A stretch of DNA of 64,000 nt from Oegoconia quadripuncta (GCA_949316235.1 OX438742.1:11593315-11657314); one strand, 5' to 3'; positions 44,461 to 54,781 are shown, counted from the stretch's first letter. Program-made: numbers and translations. Notes: generated by a model from the letters alone, not told the origin.

Positions 44461-44686
44461 ACTAGCTTTCCGCCCGCGGAATAACTTTATCGCGGAAACT
44501 TGTTTATCCCGCGGGAAATACTCAATTTATCGGGATAAAAAATATCCTATATCTTAATCCAGGGTATATTCTACCTATATACCACATTTCGTCCAAATCC
44601 GTTCATCCGTTTCGCCGTGATTGTGCCACAAACAAATAAATAAATAAGCAAATATCCAAACTTTCACATTTATAATGTTAGTTAGA
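44461..44686 (+). repeat. Interspersed repeat family G
   Basis: ACTAGCTTTCCGCCCGCGGA ATAAC, GGAAACTTGTTTATCCCGCG GG, TCGGGATAAAAAATATCCTA, CCAAATCCGTTCATCCGTTT CGCCGTGATTG and TTTCACATTTATAATGTTAG TTAGAT. A small deletion removes the GCTTCGC...TGCGTG segment. Confidence 0.75.
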
Positions 44687-44809
44687 TCCCATACAAGTGA
44701 AAATATTTTTTTACCCGAACGTGTGGTGTATCATTGTTTAGAGCTTATTATGTAGACAAAGACCAGATTTTTTGTTTGAAAAAATATTAGAAAAGCCGTC
44801 AGTCAACTT

Positions 44810-45060
44810 TTTCCAAAATGTTATTCCGAAGAATTTTTTTACTTCCCATTGTCCTATGAACTTGAAATTTGGTGATAATTTTTATTATTACGTATATTTT
44901 AGCAACAAATACCAATATATTGATAAATCTGAATTTTTCTTCTAAATTCCCACATTTTCATATTACAAAGTAACCTATTTTTGCGGTCAAACGCTTAGCT
45001 TGCACCTAAATATGTGAAAACCGACACGCACTTGGCTAGTTTTTTTTTAATATAAAACGA
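44810..45060 (+). repeat. Probable interspersed repeat ending CACGCACTTGGCTAG
   Basis: CCCATTGTCCTATGAACTTG AAATTTGG and the end AAACCGACACGCACTTGGCT AGTTTTTTTTT are familiar from lepidopteran DNA as an interspersed repeat. It is the only copy in the window, so recognition rests on memory. Confidence 0.4.
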
Positions 45061-46882
45061 GTGACGCCACACTGTGTGTAGTTTTCGGAGAGTGAAGCTA
45101 ATTTATAAAACACGAATATATTTGTTGTCTTAAAAATCGCAATGCTTCATTACAAAGACATTTCTTAAGTCGCAAAAATAATTCGCAAAGCTATACTTTC
45201 ATTGTCCAGTAACAATGAAACAAATGCAATACCTACTGAATTATCTTCAGTTCTATTTAAAATACAATAATGGAGAAGCGTAGAAAAGCTTTCTGTGAAA
45301 AAGACCTTTACAAATTTGAAAGTAACAATTTTCTGATATAACCGACACGACGGAGCATTTTTGCTTTTCTTGCGCTCGGAATTTTGAAACCGGTGAAAAA
45401 AATACAATATTCACGTTACCTTGCACTTTTTAACGCCGTCAGCCAGAATACTTTAATATCTACAAGCGGACAAAGCGCAGAGTTCTACGCTTTTCGTCGA
45501 GTGAGCACCTGTTTAAAAAGAAGATTTTTATTCCTGTAACTGTTGAAAATATATATATAGAGCTATATTGTAGTGAATGATACGCGACGTTGCTATAGAC
45601 TAATGGTACCAGCAAACAAATTATATAATTATAACTATAACCGTATCACTTCTACAAAACAATCTAAGAATATCCACTTATGCCGCTTAACATGTAAGTT
45701 GCCATTCGTTCGACAATCAATAATAACGCCGGACTCATGTCAAGCAATCTGTAATTTAAAAATCGAAATAGCCCTATTTCATATGGATGACAGGATGACA
45801 CAATGATTTGTAAGGACGATGAGAGCATCTGCTCAGATTCCCCGGAGTAAACGCGACTCGCGAGTGATGGGAAGGCTTTGCTTGGGTCCCCGCGGAACGA
45901 GCACAAATATCTACGAGTATTGAAAGTCGTCTTTGATGTACGAGTACACGATGGGCGTTCGTTTGACACCAGGATTTATCTGTCGATACTATGTACAACC
46001 CCCAGACACATCATGCAATATTTGTTGGATTACGTTGACAGAAATAAAAATAAGTACCTACACATTTCGTGTTTTATATGTGAGACGTATAATTACATAA
46101 ACCAAATTTAAACTGAAATGATAATAAGCTGCTAAACAAGGCAAGCTAAAAGTGCTCTATTCACCGCGATACTGTTAAATACCGTAGAGGCGCTTTTCTA
46201 CGGAGCACGTTCATTCAGAAACTCGACGTTAGAAATATACATGAAATGCGCGGTTTGTTCGTCCTCTGACGCAATGATCACCTTTTCATTAAGAGCGTCT
46301 ATAAATGTGATTGTTTTAGACTATATAGCAACCACCCACAAGGGAGATATATAACAATCATCAACTAATGAGATAAAGGATAAAAATAGTAGGCAATGAT
46401 TGATTACTTTTAAAGAAGACTTTAGTGTCAAACTAAACAAAAGTTTTAACGAAGATAAACCAGATTTCAAAAGTCGCCCACACCGTGTCCGGAGACAGAC
46501 TTGATAAGTTAATGATTCATTATTAACGTTTACTCTACCGTTTTTTTTTGTAAACGGCCGTGAATGAAAATTTATTGCCACAACAATTTAAGTCGATTTG
46601 GGTCAAATCTGTAGGGACGTGTAACAACTACAAAGGCGTACTTTTGGTGATTTATTCTATACGAGACAGTTTTCTAATAATGCCTAAAACACAAAAATAA
46701 ACTAACACCTCATGAGTCGTAAATCGTAATATAAAAGAAGTGGATATTGGGAAGCTAGTTTATCCCTATGAGCCATTGAGAATAGGTAGCAATTGTCATG
46801 GAAGTAATGTAGGAGTGAGAATAGTTCACGTGTGAGTTATCGTACAATGGCGGACTAAAGATGCGCTTGAGCTGAGAGACCT
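45061..46882. other. Anonymous stretch
   Basis: No exon or repeat recognised. Several overlapping small frames at 45660-46110 lie in slightly GC-richer sequence but none has a domain or splice support. Confidence 0.35.
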
Positions 46883-47201
46883 AGGCCCGTATTAATAACC
46901 ATTCTCAAGATTGAGAACAGTCTTGTGATCGGTCTCAAGTAAACGTGTTGATTAATAAACCTTACTTGAGACCTGAAACGCACGTGCGTACTCAAGCAGT
47001 ATACTTACTTGAGAGGTCCTTCGAGTTTCACGTATTCGTAAACGAAATTCGAATACTTGAGAATAATCTCAGCTGAGTAGACCTCAAGATTGGTTTATAA
47101 ATTAGCACGGAGCTTGAGATAGCGTCAACTTCTTAAGACGCACCTCGGCTAATACAGCCTCAAGACTTGTATTGAGAATGGTTTATTTTAATAATGGCCC
47201 A
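46883..47201. mobile_element. MITE with AGGCCCGTATTAATAA ends
   Basis: Left AGGCCCGTATTAATAACCAT TCTCAAG pairs with right-end complement TTGGGCCATTATTAAAATAA ACCATTCTCAA. The interior has repeated TCTCAAG/CTTGAGA motifs in both orientations and no coding capacity. It shares the terminal GGCCCGTATT and the CTCAAG motif with the shorter element at 8026. Confidence 0.75.
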
Positions 47202-47419
47202 AGTTTGCTAATCATTTAGAGATATCAAACATTTGATGATGCGTGAAAGGTTGTGAGACTAGGATAGTTGTTACAGTTGGATAATGGATATGGCTCTAAG
47301 TGCTCTCGCACGTTCTAGTGAGAGTAACAAATAATCAAATAGACCTTATATTGTATTTATGCCATTATTGGCGTCTTTTCACATCTGCTAATGTTTCGCT
47401 GCGGTTCAATCAATAACAT

Positions 47420-48775
47420 TTTTATTTTTTTTATTTATTTATTTAGGATCACCAACAGTTGTTACACTAGTACATAGTCCATTTAACAATTAATGTAGTT
47501 GGTATTAAATTTAAATGTACAACCTTTTATAGGTGAACACATCATGCAAAAACCTTTAAAATCAGATAACAGTAAAACAAGAACTTATTACTCTAAATTT
47601 ACCTCTATTAAGCTTTGATTGGTTGAGCAGTTCCGTGCCAAGTTGCGGTGTTAAGGTAGTGAAATAGTAACTAGAGAGTATAATATATTATGTATGTTGT
47701 TGAGGGAATGTGTAACGTTTAAACAATGATATATTAGCTAAGTATTGAGGCTTCTACTAATAGTTTTGTAAAACTTAGACACAGTGTCGCAGTGAATGTC
47801 GATAAGGTCACTGTTAGCATTCAAAATCCTGCACAGCCTTGGGACTGGAGAGCCAGCACCGAGAACTGTTCTGCGCGTTGGTGGATAAAGAGGCGTGATT
47901 GGGTTGCGAGGCATTCTGTTTGGCGCACGAAATCTGAACTGTGCTAGCAGCTGGGGACAGTCAATGAGGTTTCTAAAAAGTTTGTATAAAAATATCATGT
48001 CCATTAAGTCCCTACGAGCTGATAGAGAGCACATCTTGAAGTACTGCAATCTACTCTCATAAGATACTCTTTTTTTAAATTTCCCTGCAGAGTATGCTAG
48101 GTGCCATACAAATCGTTTCTGAACCCTTTCCAAGCGTAGTGAGTGTGTTGCATAATGTGGTCGCCATACAACACTACAGTACTCCATTACGCTTCGGACA
48201 AGGCTGTTGAACAGAAGGATTTTGGTTCTAGGATTGCGAAAAGTCCTTCCATTTCTAATAACAAATCCTAATATTTTGGTAGCCTTCTTGATTATACTTT
48301 CGACATGGGGTATAAAAGTCATCTTCTTGTCGTATATTACACCCAAATCTCTAATCGTGTCCACTTCTTGAATTACATTGTTTCCAATGTGGTATTCAAA
48401 GTTTATCTGGTGAAGATTTCTTGAAAACTTCATATGTGAGCACTTATTATGGTTTAGGTGCATATGGTTCCTGCTACACCATTCTATTAGCCTATCCAGG
48501 TCAGCCTGCAATAACACTGAGTCTTCTGTGGAATCTATTATTCTTGCGAATTTCACGTCATCAGCAAACATGTAAGGTTCTGAGTGATAGAAACATTTCG
48601 GAATGTCATTTATAAATAAATTGAACAAAATCGGACCCAAATGTGAACCCTGAGGGACACCTGAGGTAATGCCACGGGTTCCTGATTGGAATCCGTTAAT
48701 AACCACATAAAAGTTCCGGTTATTTAGATACGACTTTAGCCATTCCAATAACGAACTTTAGCCATTCCAATAACG
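47420..48775 (-). mobile_element. 5'-truncated Jockey/CR1-group LINE with 7-bp target duplication
   Basis: ATAACAT flanks both sides (47413-47419 and 48776-48782). The 3' side carries an (AAAT)n/poly(A) tail (plus strand TTTTTATTTTTTTTATTTAT). The 5' end falls inside the reverse transcriptase. The first ~20 bases of the element are duplicated in tandem (48734-48753 and 48756-48775). A clean duplication and an uninterrupted frame point to a fairly recent insertion. Confidence 0.9.
47738..48748 (-). CDS. Truncated LINE reverse transcriptase C-terminus
   Basis: 336 codons open to the natural C-terminus. RT motifs: SGVPQGSHLGPILFNLFIND (residues 29-48) and YMFADD (59-64). These are followed by HLNHNKCSHMKFSR (thumb side), IRDLGVIYDKKMTFIPH and VMEYCSVVW. 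The first RT blocks, including the first catalytic Asp, and the whole endonuclease are missing because the insertion is 5'-truncated. The apparent Met1 is an internal codon created by the truncation, and no functional protein is expected. Sequence is clearly different from the LINE at 25374, so it is a second family. The exact clade (Jockey, CR1 or relatives) is not settled. Confidence 0.85.
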   Translation of the reverse strand: MEWLKSYLNNRNFYVVINGFQSGTRGITSGVPQGSHLGPILFNLFINDIPKCFYHSEPYMFADDVKFARIIDSTEDSVLLQADLDRLIEWCSRNHMHLNHNKCSHMKFSRNLHQINFEYHIGNNVIQEVDTIRDLGVIYDKKMTFIPHVESIIKKATKILGFVIRNGRTFRNPRTKILLFNSLVRSVMEYCSVVWRPHYATHSLRLERVQKRFVWHLAYSAGKFKKRVSYESRLQYFKMCSLSARRDLMDMIFLYKLFRNLIDCPQLLAQFRFRAPNRMPRNPITPLYPPTRRTVLGAGSPVPRLCRILNANSDLIDIHCDTVSKFYKTISRSLNT

Positions 48776-48782
48776 ATAACAT

Positions 48783-49666
48783 ATCCTTATATTCTCCGAC
48801 ACGATGGAACCGATAACGGAGAACGGTTTTGAATGGTTTCATACGTCACCATAAATAAATAAATTGTTTGTTCAGTAATTTTCAGAGTAATATAGAACGT
48901 GGCTGAAATCTCCTTTTATGTATGACAATACACGTGTTATGAGAATTTCGCTCTTCAAAACTAAATAACATTTGTACTAAATTAACCGTTTTAAACTTAA
49001 ATTATATAGAAAAAATAAGTACGCATGTGTTTGTGTGTGTGAGTATGAGTGTGTACAAATAAAATGTACATTGTCGAGTTGTGCCGCGGTTTATCCACAT
49101 CATCGGAGCGCACATACATTCAAATAAGAAATATATCTATGTACAATCTTCTACAAAACTTCTATATATTGAAAATATTTTCAAAAAATTATTGGGTGGA
49201 TGAAGAAAATGCAATAGGATCATTTTTTAACCTGTGTGTAATACGTGGTCAGATTTGAGTGCGGGTTTTTTATATTAAAGACTATACGAGGAGACAGTTA
49301 TTGGCCGCCGGTTAAGCTGTTTCGCCGATATTCTCTTTATATCGACATAGGAGATAGCTTTTAATACAATGGTTTGATGTATGTGGATGATATCGGGGTT
49401 TCCAAAATTTACAATTTAGTGTAATGTTGTACAGTTTCGTCATTGCAAGAAGTTCTGTATAAATAGGGATGCAGCGCAAGTAACATATCACGATAATTAT
49501 TGGCAATGCGAAAGCTAAGATCCCTCGCAACGGCCACGCAGCTGCAATACATGCTGAAATATTAAAGTATAATATGGGGAAAGACATCAATAGAGTAATC
49601 GAACCAGATGATGCTTTTAATATATCCTCTTGATTTCTCGGAATCCTAAGTGCACCAGCCTCCTTA
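48783..49666. other. Anonymous stretch
   Basis: No gene called. A 125-codon minus frame at 49312-49689 contains hydrophobic runs (LLMSFPILYFNISACIAAAW, ILAFALPIIIVICYL), but its upstream end runs into repeat family E. No related protein comes to mind. Confidence 0.35.
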
Positions 49667-49790
49667 GCATGACATCGTTTGTCGCGCACGCCAGGAGTGA
49701 GAGTGGGTTAGTTATATATTTCGTCCAAGTGAATGAGCAGGACAAATATTATTTCGCGCGACATAAACGTTTATCGCGCCTATAAAGCCT
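49667..49790 (+). repeat. Interspersed repeat family E, copy 2
   Basis: TAGCATGACATCGTTTGTCG CGCACGCC, GAGTGAGAGTGGG, TATATATTTCGTCCAAGTGA and GACATAAACGTTTATCGCGC. Same as 10877-11000. Confidence 0.7.
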
Positions 49791-50591
49791 GTAGTGCAGG
49801 TTTCCATCACATAAAACTAATTTAAAAGCCGGCGTTCCTATAACATAAGCCCACCAAAACGTGTAACTGCTGTAAAATCAAAACCCTACAGCAAAATGCT
49901 ATAGACGCTAAAATTTTGACAGGGTGAGGTAGCCCTAATCCCCCTCTTATGTTATAAACGAGTACAGTTCAGCTTATGTTACGCAATGACCATCAACAAA
50001 TCGCAGGAACAGCTGCGGATTGCAGGCATGGATCGCAATGTCAGTTGCTTTTCGCATGCCTCTATATGGCTTTCTCTAGAGTCAGCGACTCCAGTAACCT
50101 TTTTGTACACTTCTTGGTGGTTCCAATGCTAACATATTTTACAGGAAAGGTTTCCTACGACAACCTGGAGAATTATTGTTTTTATTCACGTTGTTTTGAG
50201 CTGGTACATATGCTAAAGGAATAATTTCAGTGGTCTGCGTGTACGAAGTTGTGAGCACAGCAAATTAAAAAAAAAAAAATTTCGCGGCCTTCAGAAAAGT
50301 AGATGGATACAAAAAAAACTGTTTGTCATGTTAGAAAAATCACAATATAAATTAAATGCCTTGGAACTACACACATCACCAACTAGGTCCACACTACGCA
50401 ACTTGTATTATGGATAATACTACTTAATTGATATACAACACAAGATAATTTTTTATTTGTAAATGTATACATATTATAAATGTAAACATCTGTAACTCAG
50501 GTAGGACATGTCCGTATTCATCATAAAAACACTTGCCCACTAGCGAGATGGCGCCACTAAAATGTGTAAAAATCTAGTAAGTACTACTCAC

Positions 50592-50782
50592 AGTTGAGCC
50601 CGAGGTCATGGTAGGTGAGAATGGCAGGCTTGGTGCGGTCGCCTTGCACCGCCACCAGCAGGTCACCGCGGTCGGTGCGCACGCGAGTCTCCGCGCATCC
50701 TCCTTCGCTGAAGCGCCGCGCAGCAGGGAACTGCAGCTGGATGCTCTTCAGCTCGATGTCGTCCATGTCGATTGGCAGCACG
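50592..50782 (-). CDS. MESK2: NDRG-family (MESK2-like) exon
   Basis: A 191-bp coding exon. Translation: MDDIELKSIQLQFPAARRFS EGG, then TRVRTDRGDLLVAVQGDRTK, then PAILTYHDLGLN. NDRG proteins, an inactive branch of the alpha/beta-hydrolase fold involved in stress and Ras/MAPK-linked signalling, carry this TxxGxLxVxxQG-----PAILTYHDxGLN segment near the N-terminus; the fly homologue is misexpression suppressor of KSR 2. The 3' edge is AACT|GTGAGT, a perfect donor (phase 1). The 5' edge is GACAG|CGTG, preceded by TACTAAC and a pyrimidine-rich tract. Translation may begin at the internal MDDIEL or in an upstream exon. GC content and codon use stand out sharply from the surroundings. The following exon (usually ...SCFQAFFN...) was not found. 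Gene symbol by homology. Confidence 0.88.
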
Positions 50783-50812
50783 CTGTCGATCAAATAAAGG
50801 GTTAGTATCGTA
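50783..50812 (-). promoter_or_regulatory. Splice acceptor and branch point of the NDRG exon
   Basis: On the minus strand ATACTAACCCTTTATTTGAT CGACAG: TACTAAC is a textbook branch-point sequence about 20 bases before the AG. The spacing and the pyrimidine tract are normal. Confidence 0.7.
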
Positions 50813-50814
50813 TA

Positions 50815-51100
50815 ATTTTTACCCGACTACCGACCCGAAGCCAAAAGGAGAGTATGTATTCACCGCGTATGTATGTATGTTACTATACAGCCTAAAAGCC
50901 TCAGCCGATTTGAACAATTGGGGAGTCGTCAGATTCGTACTGGTCCCGGAAGTGTCATAGAGTATATCTATGACACTTCCGGTATCATGATAAATCCAAA
51001 ATGGCGGATGTTAGCAGCCATTTTGGCACAATTAGCAACTACTAATTCCGGTACCACATCGGAATTGGTATTAATTGATAAATGTCGACAAAAGTAATTC
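50815..51100 (+). repeat. Family F-like repeat with internal perfect hairpin
   Basis: TTTTACCCGACTACCGACCC GAAG, AGAGTATGTATTCACCGCGT ATGTATGTATGTTACT and AAGCCTCAGCCGATTTGAAC AATTG follow the 'CCCCCGAC - GTATGTATG - AACGG-TGAACCGATTT' plan. It starts within ~30 bases of the NDRG exon's acceptor. The hairpin CCGGAAGTGTCATAGA / TCTATGACACTTCCGG (50946-50982, loop GTATA) lies inside. Confidence 0.6.
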
Positions 51101-51944
51101 AAAAACAAGTAGCAGGTCGCGTTAGTAAACTTAGCCCAACACACCAGTCACCAATTGATTGAAGCACACGGCGGCATTGCCCAGACCAAGTTCTCTAAAA
51201 AAATATTACCTACGAGGAACGCATCCGGCCTAAATCAATGGAGTTATTTCGTCTTGTAATTGATTTTTTTATAGTTCTTAGCGAGTCGATGGCAAAAACA
51301 TCAAATTCGCAGTCACGCGTAGATAAATAGATATTTGTACCTGTACTCGGATTCTCATAATTTATTTTTTAAGTTTGTTTTCAAAATTACATACAAAGGT
51401 ATTTCTGGTGGAAAGTGACGATGTGATCGAATATGGAGTCACAAAAAATTATAATATTTGCTCTAATCCCAAAAAAATATTTTTACCTGTACTCGTAAGT
51501 CTATGACTGTAAGTTACAAGCCATGGGGTCCTGTCAGGGGCACGCGCGTTGTCAGATATACAGGGGTTAGCAAGATCTACCCCAGAAGTTCCAGTACACC
51601 CAGAAAAGACAATCATACGATCCTTAATAGTACTTTAATTTATCATAACAAGGATAGATTTCGTGCTGTGGCACTTAAATTTTTGATGATGAAAATAAGT
51701 ACGAATTTCATTAACTTTATCTAAACGCAAATATCGACAAGACACTCCGTGTGTAAGTAAATAAATGATTATTCATCTCGGCCTCTCATTGTCAGTTGAG
51801 CGGGTTTTTGACCGCTCCTGAAAGCTTTTTGTAATTCAGCCCGGATAAGATGTCAATTTAAACATTTATTCGTTGAAAAGAGAAAATGATCGTTGCTTCT
51901 TTAATGGTTCAAAACTTATTCCATGATAACTACGAGTTTATTGT

Positions 51945-52275
51945 ATTAGGTTATTCGTTAAGACTCCATACAAACATTTTTGTTTTTTTTTGGGAACGGC
52001 AAATCCAAATTTTGCTAAACTTTGTGTGTATTATCGGATAACATTAAGTTAAGTATAGGCGACGTTAATTTTTAAAAGTAACCGCTTTATAAAAGTTTCA
52101 GCGAAACTAAGACATGATTATGGGAAGCACATGAAAAGAGCTCTGTTCAAATTTTTTTTATTATGTGATTTAGCCCAGAAATTAAAAAATATTTCATGTG
52201 AAACCTTGAAATAATATTCCATTTTCCAAATAAAAAACAAATTTGGATATAGCTTTGAAAATCGAGAAAAAAAAA
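51945..52275. mobile_element. Inverted, damaged copy of the 38402 MITE
   Basis: TGGGAACGGCAAATCCAAAT TTTGCTAAACTTTG, ATTATCGGATAACATTAAGT TAAGTATAGG, AGTAACCGCTTTATAAAA and TGATTTAGCCCAGAAATTAA AAAATATTTCATGTGAAACC are the reverse complement of 38420-38800. The left terminal repeat is reduced to TTAGGT by a deletion. The right end is lost at an A tract. Confidence 0.8.
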
Positions 52276-52448
52276 AAAAAAATATATATAAATTATAATT
52301 ATTATAATTATTTTATATTTAAATCCTTTTTTTAATATCTATACCCAATATAACGATTCGAGTAGCAGCGATTATTGGTTGCGACACCGCCACAATTTAA
52401 TATGATTTCTATGTTTGATTATATTCAATATTCGTAATGTAGTTTCTA

Positions 52449-52670
52449 CACGTAAAAAGAATAGAACCAACCCGTCTCTTCCCGTGGGTGTGGTAAAAGG
52501 CGACTAAGGGATTTTCCACCTAAGATATTGATTTGCCATTTTAACAGTGGCTATGGGTTCACCACATGTCACGTGTGCATTTCTGTACATTTCGTAAGGT
52601 GAACCGTGGATGTTGCGTGAATATCTCTGACCACCCCATTTGGGTTTAAGGTGACATTATGTATGTAAAA
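52449..52670 (+). repeat. Interspersed repeat family D, copy 2
   Basis: CACGTAAAAAGAATAGAACC AACCCGTCTCTTCCCGTGGG TGTGG, AAAGGCGACTAAGGGATTTT and CGTGTGCATTTCTGTACATT. Near-identical start to 10138-10420. Confidence 0.7.
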
Positions 52671-53082
52671 TGTATATATACGAATTATGCAGACCTAAAT
52701 TAGGAAAAGCCTCTACGAACACTATCGAATAAACATTACCATTATAATCTAAGAATCTATAGAATGCATGCCTAGAGATAAATTTGACGATCGTTTGGTG
52801 TAGTGAATAGCACCCCATCAGCAAAATCAACGGTTACGGGTTCGAATCCCTCGAGGGGTAAATATTTGTATAATGAATACGTGCATTTATTCCAGTCATG
52901 GATGTTTATACTGGATAGTTTTTTTACCATAAGGAAAAAAATAGGGCATATTAGGTAACTGAAATAGAAGGTATAGGTAGGTTATTTTTTTTTATTTTTT
53001 GGAAACCATAAAATATAATAATACGTTGTGGCATTTCACGGTGGCATTTGTAGCCTATTGCACATAATTACATCATTAAATT

Positions 53083-53766
53083 GGTTACCTATTGAAACGC
53101 ATAACGTTTTTCACCATAAACTGACAATTCATAATATTACTCGCCATAATAGTCATTTGCAATAAACCGTTATAGCATAACTTCATTACACATAATATCA
53201 TATGGCCGAAACCTGTAAGGCATAATCATAGAAAGGCATAATTTTGATAAGCATAAGTAATGAAAGGCTTAATTTTTGTTGACAATAATATTAAAAAGAC
53301 ATAATATTTAAAAAGCATAACATGTCAACCTAACACGAAGGGTATGGCGGGCGATCCGGGCTCACTCTTCGAACCTAACCTATCCATGTCGGGGTGCCAA
53401 GAACTCCCGTGCTCGCTTCGCTCGCACTCGCCCGGCTCGCTTCCGCCATACCCTTCGAACCTAACCTAACCATGTCGGGGTGCAGTTATGCTTTACAAAA
53501 GTATGTCAGACAAAATTATGAATATGGTAATTTATGCATAATTAAAATCTGCGTTTCAAAGTATGCCTTATAAAAATATGGCAAATGAAAATATAGATTC
53601 ATATGATTATGGATTTTTTATTATGCCCTTCAACAAATCTGCGTTATTATGTTTATGTGTAATAATAAATTTGCGAAACACTATTATACTTATTAATTTG
53701 TATGCCATATGGTGTATGTCAATTGAACTTATGACAATAAACATTATGCGTTTCAAAGTGTCACCC
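53083..53766. mobile_element. MITE-2 nested in MITE-1, CATAAT-rich foldback
   Basis: Ends read GGTTACCTATTGAAACGCAT AAC and, in complement, GGTGACACTTTGAAACGCAT AATG. The left half repeats AAGGCATAAT-type units; the right half has the complementary TTATGCC/ATTATG units, so the whole folds back. CATCATTAAATT and CATCAAATTAA at the two edges may be the target duplication. The other MITE-1 copy (40003) lacks this segment. Confidence 0.8.
53336..53483. repeat. GC-rich core of MITE-2: inverted plus direct repeats
   Basis: CGAAGGGTATGGCGG (53336-53350) is inverted at 53443-53457. CTTCGAACCTAACCTATCCA TGTCGGGGTGC (53367-53397) is repeated directly at 53453-53483 with one change. In between lies CTCGCTTCGCTCGC. 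This is sharply GC-rich inside an AT-rich element. Confidence 0.85.
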
Positions 53767-54427
53767 ATCAAATTAAATAAATTTTAAAAACGTAAAGAAA
53801 ATATGAGTTCCAATTTAAATTCGCATGATAGGAACCCTAGGAATCCCGCCAGTCGCATATCAATCTGAGGCAGGCGCGTGGGTCGATGATGGTTTTGAAA
53901 AAGAAATTAAACTACGTATCCCAATAACTTCTATTTCACTAATATACCCTATTTTTTCTTTACGGTAAAAAACTCATCCGGTATAAATATTTATTTATGT
54001 TTATTCGTTATCCATAGTACAAGCTGTGCTTAGTTTTGGACTAGATGATTAGTGTAAGTATCTGCAATATTTATTTATTCATGTTCGTTTCACAAACGTT
54101 TTACCCCTTGGAATTTGAATCTGCACTTGCTCGTGTTGAAGGCATACACGAGTTTAAACAAATATTGTTGTGTACTTTCAGAGGTTCTGTGTTTCATGTA
54201 AGGTCTTAAAAGAATAGTGTAACTTTGCTAAAATCTGGTATTTAATAAAGTTTGTGTATGTAATCCAACATATAAATTAAGTTACGTATAGGCACATATT
54301 GGTAAACCCGTGAAAAGGCTCTCAATATAAGTGAGCCAAGATTGAAACACGAGCTTCGAGTGTCATTGAAGTGCTATTTATGTCAAGCTGCGATATTGTG
54401 CCGTTAGGAACAATTTGTGCAGAAAAC

Positions 54428-54746
54428 TGCCTCCGTGGCTCAATGTAAACAACATTGGGTTTACGATTCGGAGGTCGCGGGTTCGATCCCCAGCGGGGTA
54501 CATGTTTAAGTACTCGGTTTGGTTGGTGGTAGGGCATTTTAAAATGTCCGCCTGGCTAGCTACCACCATCTTATCTAAATCTGCCGCCAAGCAGCAATGT
54601 TAATAGCATTGTCGTGTTCCGGTTGTCAGAGATAAGATAGCCAGTCCCCCAAATGTGTTGGGGTCTCCGGGTCAGTACGCTTCCATCTTCGACCTCATCT
54701 TCACTTAACATCAGGTGTGATTGAGGTCAAGTACCAACCCGTTATG

Positions 54747-54779
<33 letters not shown>
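54428..54779 (+). mobile_element. SINE-B, full-length with poly(A)
   Basis: tRNA-like head GCCTCCGTGGCTCAATGTAA (A box) and GGTCGCGGGTTCGATCCCCA GCGGGG (B box). The body has TGTCCGCCTGGCTAGCTACC, TCTGCCGCCAAGCAGCAATG and GATAAGATAGCCAGTCCCCC. The 3' end is GGTGTGATTGAGGTCAAGTA, then GTTATGCAT and about 30 A. Intact promoter boxes and a long A tail suggest a recent insertion. It is the reference for the copies at 5676, 15275, 15985, 18670, 32345, 43260 and 63255. Short frames across it are not genes. Confidence 0.9.

Positions 54780-54781
<2 letters not shown>

Larger units (their letters stand above)
52912..53981. mobile_element. MITE-1, long copy, TA target duplication
   Basis: Left end CTGGATAGTTTTTTTACCAT AAGG pairs with right-end complement CCGGATGAGTTTTTTACCGT AAAG. 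Similarity continues through AGGGCATATTAGG and GAAATAGAAG. TA lies on both sides (52910-52911, 53982-53983). Excluding the inner element, the body matches 40003-40275. No transposase; a Tc1/mariner-type target. Confidence 0.88.
52788..54083 (+). mobile_element. SINE-A2 split by nested MITEs
   Basis: The head (TTTGGTGTAGTGAATAGCAC, GGTTCGAATCCCTCGAGGGG) and ATGGATGTTTA lie left of 52912. TAAATATTTATTTATG and TTTTGGACTAGATGATTAGT GTAAG lie right of 53981. Joined across one TA they reproduce the uninterrupted SINE at 4526. Confidence 0.85.

Noticed and set aside
49312..49689. 125-codon minus frame with hydrophobic runs, resembling part of a membrane protein
   Set aside because: No recognisable receptor signature. 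Its N-terminal end is made of repeat family E, and there are no splice signals framing it.
54322..54603. Several short frames on both strands over the SINE-B head
   Set aside because: They are translations of a pol III SINE; similar frames recur in the copy at 32345.
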